From Archaeoglobi archaeon (lineage in GTDB: Archaea; Halobacteriota; Archaeoglobi; Archaeoglobales; Archaeoglobaceae), in NCBI GenBank assembly GCA_004347865.1, contig QNUZ01000143.1, forward strand, positions 1 through 6,417: a DNA stretch of 6,417 nt, read 5' to 3'. Shown piece after piece: positions 5,072 through 6,417 of the stretch. Under the pieces are notes generated by a model. It saw only the letters and a list, made by a program, of their open reading frames with translations. It was not told the origin of the DNA and did no database searches. The position numbers and the translations under genes are program-made. Positions within the stretch are counted from its first letter, which is position 1. Each line of letters starts with the position of its first letter.

Positions 5072-6417
5072 TTAATCTCTTCTTACCAGAACGTTTTCTG
5101 GCTTTCCGGCTGGCGGAGTATATTTCGGCGGATAAATTCCGACTCTCTGGGCCTCTTTTACAAGCCAGTCTCTGTGGTCGGGATGGGCTATGCTTATCAG
5201 GGCATTCGCCCGCTCCCTTATAGGATATCCCCTCAGATAGGCCACACCCCACTCCGTTGCCACATACTGCACAGCTGTTCTTGGCACAGTAACAGCGGAA
5301 CCTTCTGGCAGCGTTGGAAGAATTCTTGAATTGCCATCGTAAGTCGAATATAGGGCCAGGACGGATTTACCTTTTCTATCCTTGCTGAAAAGACAGCCCA
5401 GTACAAAGTCAAGCTGTCCTCCAGTTCCGCTTATCTGGAAGAGCTTACAGGAAGGTGTCAGCAGTCCTATCTGCTCCGAGTTTACCTGCCCCATGAGATC
5501 TATCTGGGCCGCTTGGTTGAGTGAGAACATCTTGGGCTGCTGCGCTATTATGTAGGGATCGTTTGTGTAGTCCACAGGATAGGCGGCAAAAGCCGGGTTT
5601 CTGTTTATGTAGTCGTATAGCTTTCTTGTTCCGATCGTAAAGGTGAATGCAGATCTGCCTTTGTCGATTTTCTTCTGAGTGTTTGTGATTATCCCCTCTT
5701 CGACAAGTTCCATTGTACCATCTCCGACCATCTCGGTATGCACACCGAGCTCTTTGAAATCGTACTCTTTTAGCAGCCTCACAACTGAATCTGGTAGAGA
5801 GCCAATTCCTACCTGCAATGTTGATCCGTTCTCAATTAGATTTGCCTCTATTATATTTTCTGCAATCATTTGGTCCTGCTCCGTTGATGGGGGTGTAAAG
5901 GGAAGCGCCGGAGTCGGGGTTTCATCTTCAACAACGTAGTCGACCTCGGATATGTGGATTGTTTCGTCGTAACCCCCGTTAACCCACGGCATGTCTTTTT
6001 TGACCACCACAACAACCCTCTTTGAGGATTCGGCAAGAGCCTTCATGTGGGAGCACGTCACTCCGAAGTTGAAGTATCCGTGCTCGTCCATTTCGGAGGT
6101 TACGAGGAAGGAGACGTCGACTCTGCCGTTGTGAACTTCTCTCGTTATCCTTGGAACATCGAAGTACATATTCGGCAGAAATATCGCCGGCCCCAACTCT
6201 TTTGCAAAGCACCTACAGCCCATGTGCAGAAATCCGCTCATCCATTTGAATACTTCGCATTCGGGATCCGCTTTTAGGAATTCGTAGGGCAGAATATCTA
6301 TGAAAGTCGATATGATAACTTCTTGCAGTTCGCTTTTTCTGGCCGCTAGGTGTACATCGATTGCTGTAGCAAAACTCATTGACCCACCGAGTGCTATTGT
6401 GGAGTTGCTATTGACGA
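5072..6417 (-). CDS. Acetyl-CoA hydrolase / 4-hydroxybutyrate CoA-transferase family protein, 5' end beyond the window
   Basis: The stop TAA is at 5074-5072 and the frame stays open to the right edge. The Met at 6379 is internal: the 12 codons before it (VNSNSTIALGGS) carry the Gly-rich strand usual near the N-terminus of this family. Visible are 447 residues. Numbered from that Met, LQVGIGSLPDSV (188-199) is the CoA-binding domain signature, GVHTEMVGDG (212-221) holds Glu216, the likely nucleophile forming the glutamyl-CoA thioester, and SGTGGQLDF (317-325) is the conserved Gly-rich loop. Members move CoA between carboxylates such as acetate and butyrate or 4-hydroxybutyrate, or hydrolyse acyl-CoA. 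In anaerobic archaea this serves organic-acid activation or acetate release. The exact substrate cannot be read from sequence. No signal peptide or membrane segment is visible, so it is a cytosolic enzyme. No neighbouring gene in the window indicates its pathway. Confidence 0.9.
   Translation of the reverse strand, partial: VNSNSTIALGGSMSFATAIDVHLAARKSELQEVIISTFIDILPYEFLKADPECEVFKWMSGFLHMGCRCFAKELGPAIFLPNMYFDVPRITREVHNGRVDVSFLVTSEMDEHGYFNFGVTCSHMKALAESSKRVVVVVKKDMPWVNGGYDETIHISEVDYVVEDETPTPALPFTPPSTEQDQMIAENIIEANLIENGSTLQVGIGSLPDSVVRLLKEYDFKELGVHTEMVGDGTMELVEEGIITNTQKKIDKGRSAFTFTIGTRKLYDYINRNPAFAAYPVDYTNDPYIIAQQPKMFSLNQAAQIDLMGQVNSEQIGLLTPSCKLFQISGTGGQLDFVLGCLFSKDRKGKSVLALYSTYDGNSRILPTLPEGSAVTVPRTAVQYVATEWGVAYLRGYPIRERANALISIAHPDHRDWLVKEAQRVGIYPPKYTPPAGKPENVLVRRD

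Noticed and set aside
5086..5101. CCAGAA/TTCTGG inverted repeat near the CoA-transferase stop
   Set aside because: It lies inside the last codons (PENVLV), is only 6 bp and has no following U tract on the - strand, so it is weak as a terminator.

Overview
The window looks like a euryarchaeal chromosome segment, most like Archaeoglobi or a relative that carries methyl-coenzyme M reductase (Mcr). The clues are archaeal gene families throughout (methanogenesis-marker-11-like, the archaeal YcaO/TfuA pair, archaeo-eukaryotic primase, DUF1805), frequent AGG/AGA Arg and ATA Ile codons, a tRNA-Lys without an encoded CCA, and TATA-type promoters with very short leaders. The exact lineage is inferred. 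No Mcr subunit or rRNA is in the window to settle it.

Left part (1-3483): two gene pairs face each other. On the + strand, a 5'-truncated gene with a TiaS-like GVDDTD motif (probably methanogenesis marker protein 11) overlaps by 8 nt a radical SAM gene of the MSMEG_0568-like type. On the - strand, ycaO and tfuA overlap by 4 nt (ATGA). The two blocks collide tail to tail with an 18-bp overlap. YcaO and TfuA together are known to convert an McrA glycine to thioglycine, so this region reads as a protein-modification locus. The roles of the marker-11 protein and the radical SAM enzyme are not known.

Middle part (3484-4845): a 60-bp AT-rich divergent promoter separates ycaO from a compact archaeo-eukaryotic primase catalytic subunit (267 aa). 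The primase keeps the catalytic Asp residues, but it lacks the helical insertion of canonical archaeal PriS and has an extra four-Cys motif. Its 3' end collides with a 26-codon Lys/Glu-rich ORF on the - strand that has a well-placed TATA box and would be leaderless. Divergent from it is a YunC/DUF1805 gene with a strong Shine-Dalgarno sequence and a GTG start.

Right part (4846-6417): tRNA-Lys(CUU) on the - strand, a 152-bp spacer with a 9-bp inverted repeat, and the 3' 447 codons of an acetyl-CoA hydrolase/CoA-transferase family gene. That gene runs off the right edge, so its start is not in the window. No mobile elements or CRISPR arrays were seen.
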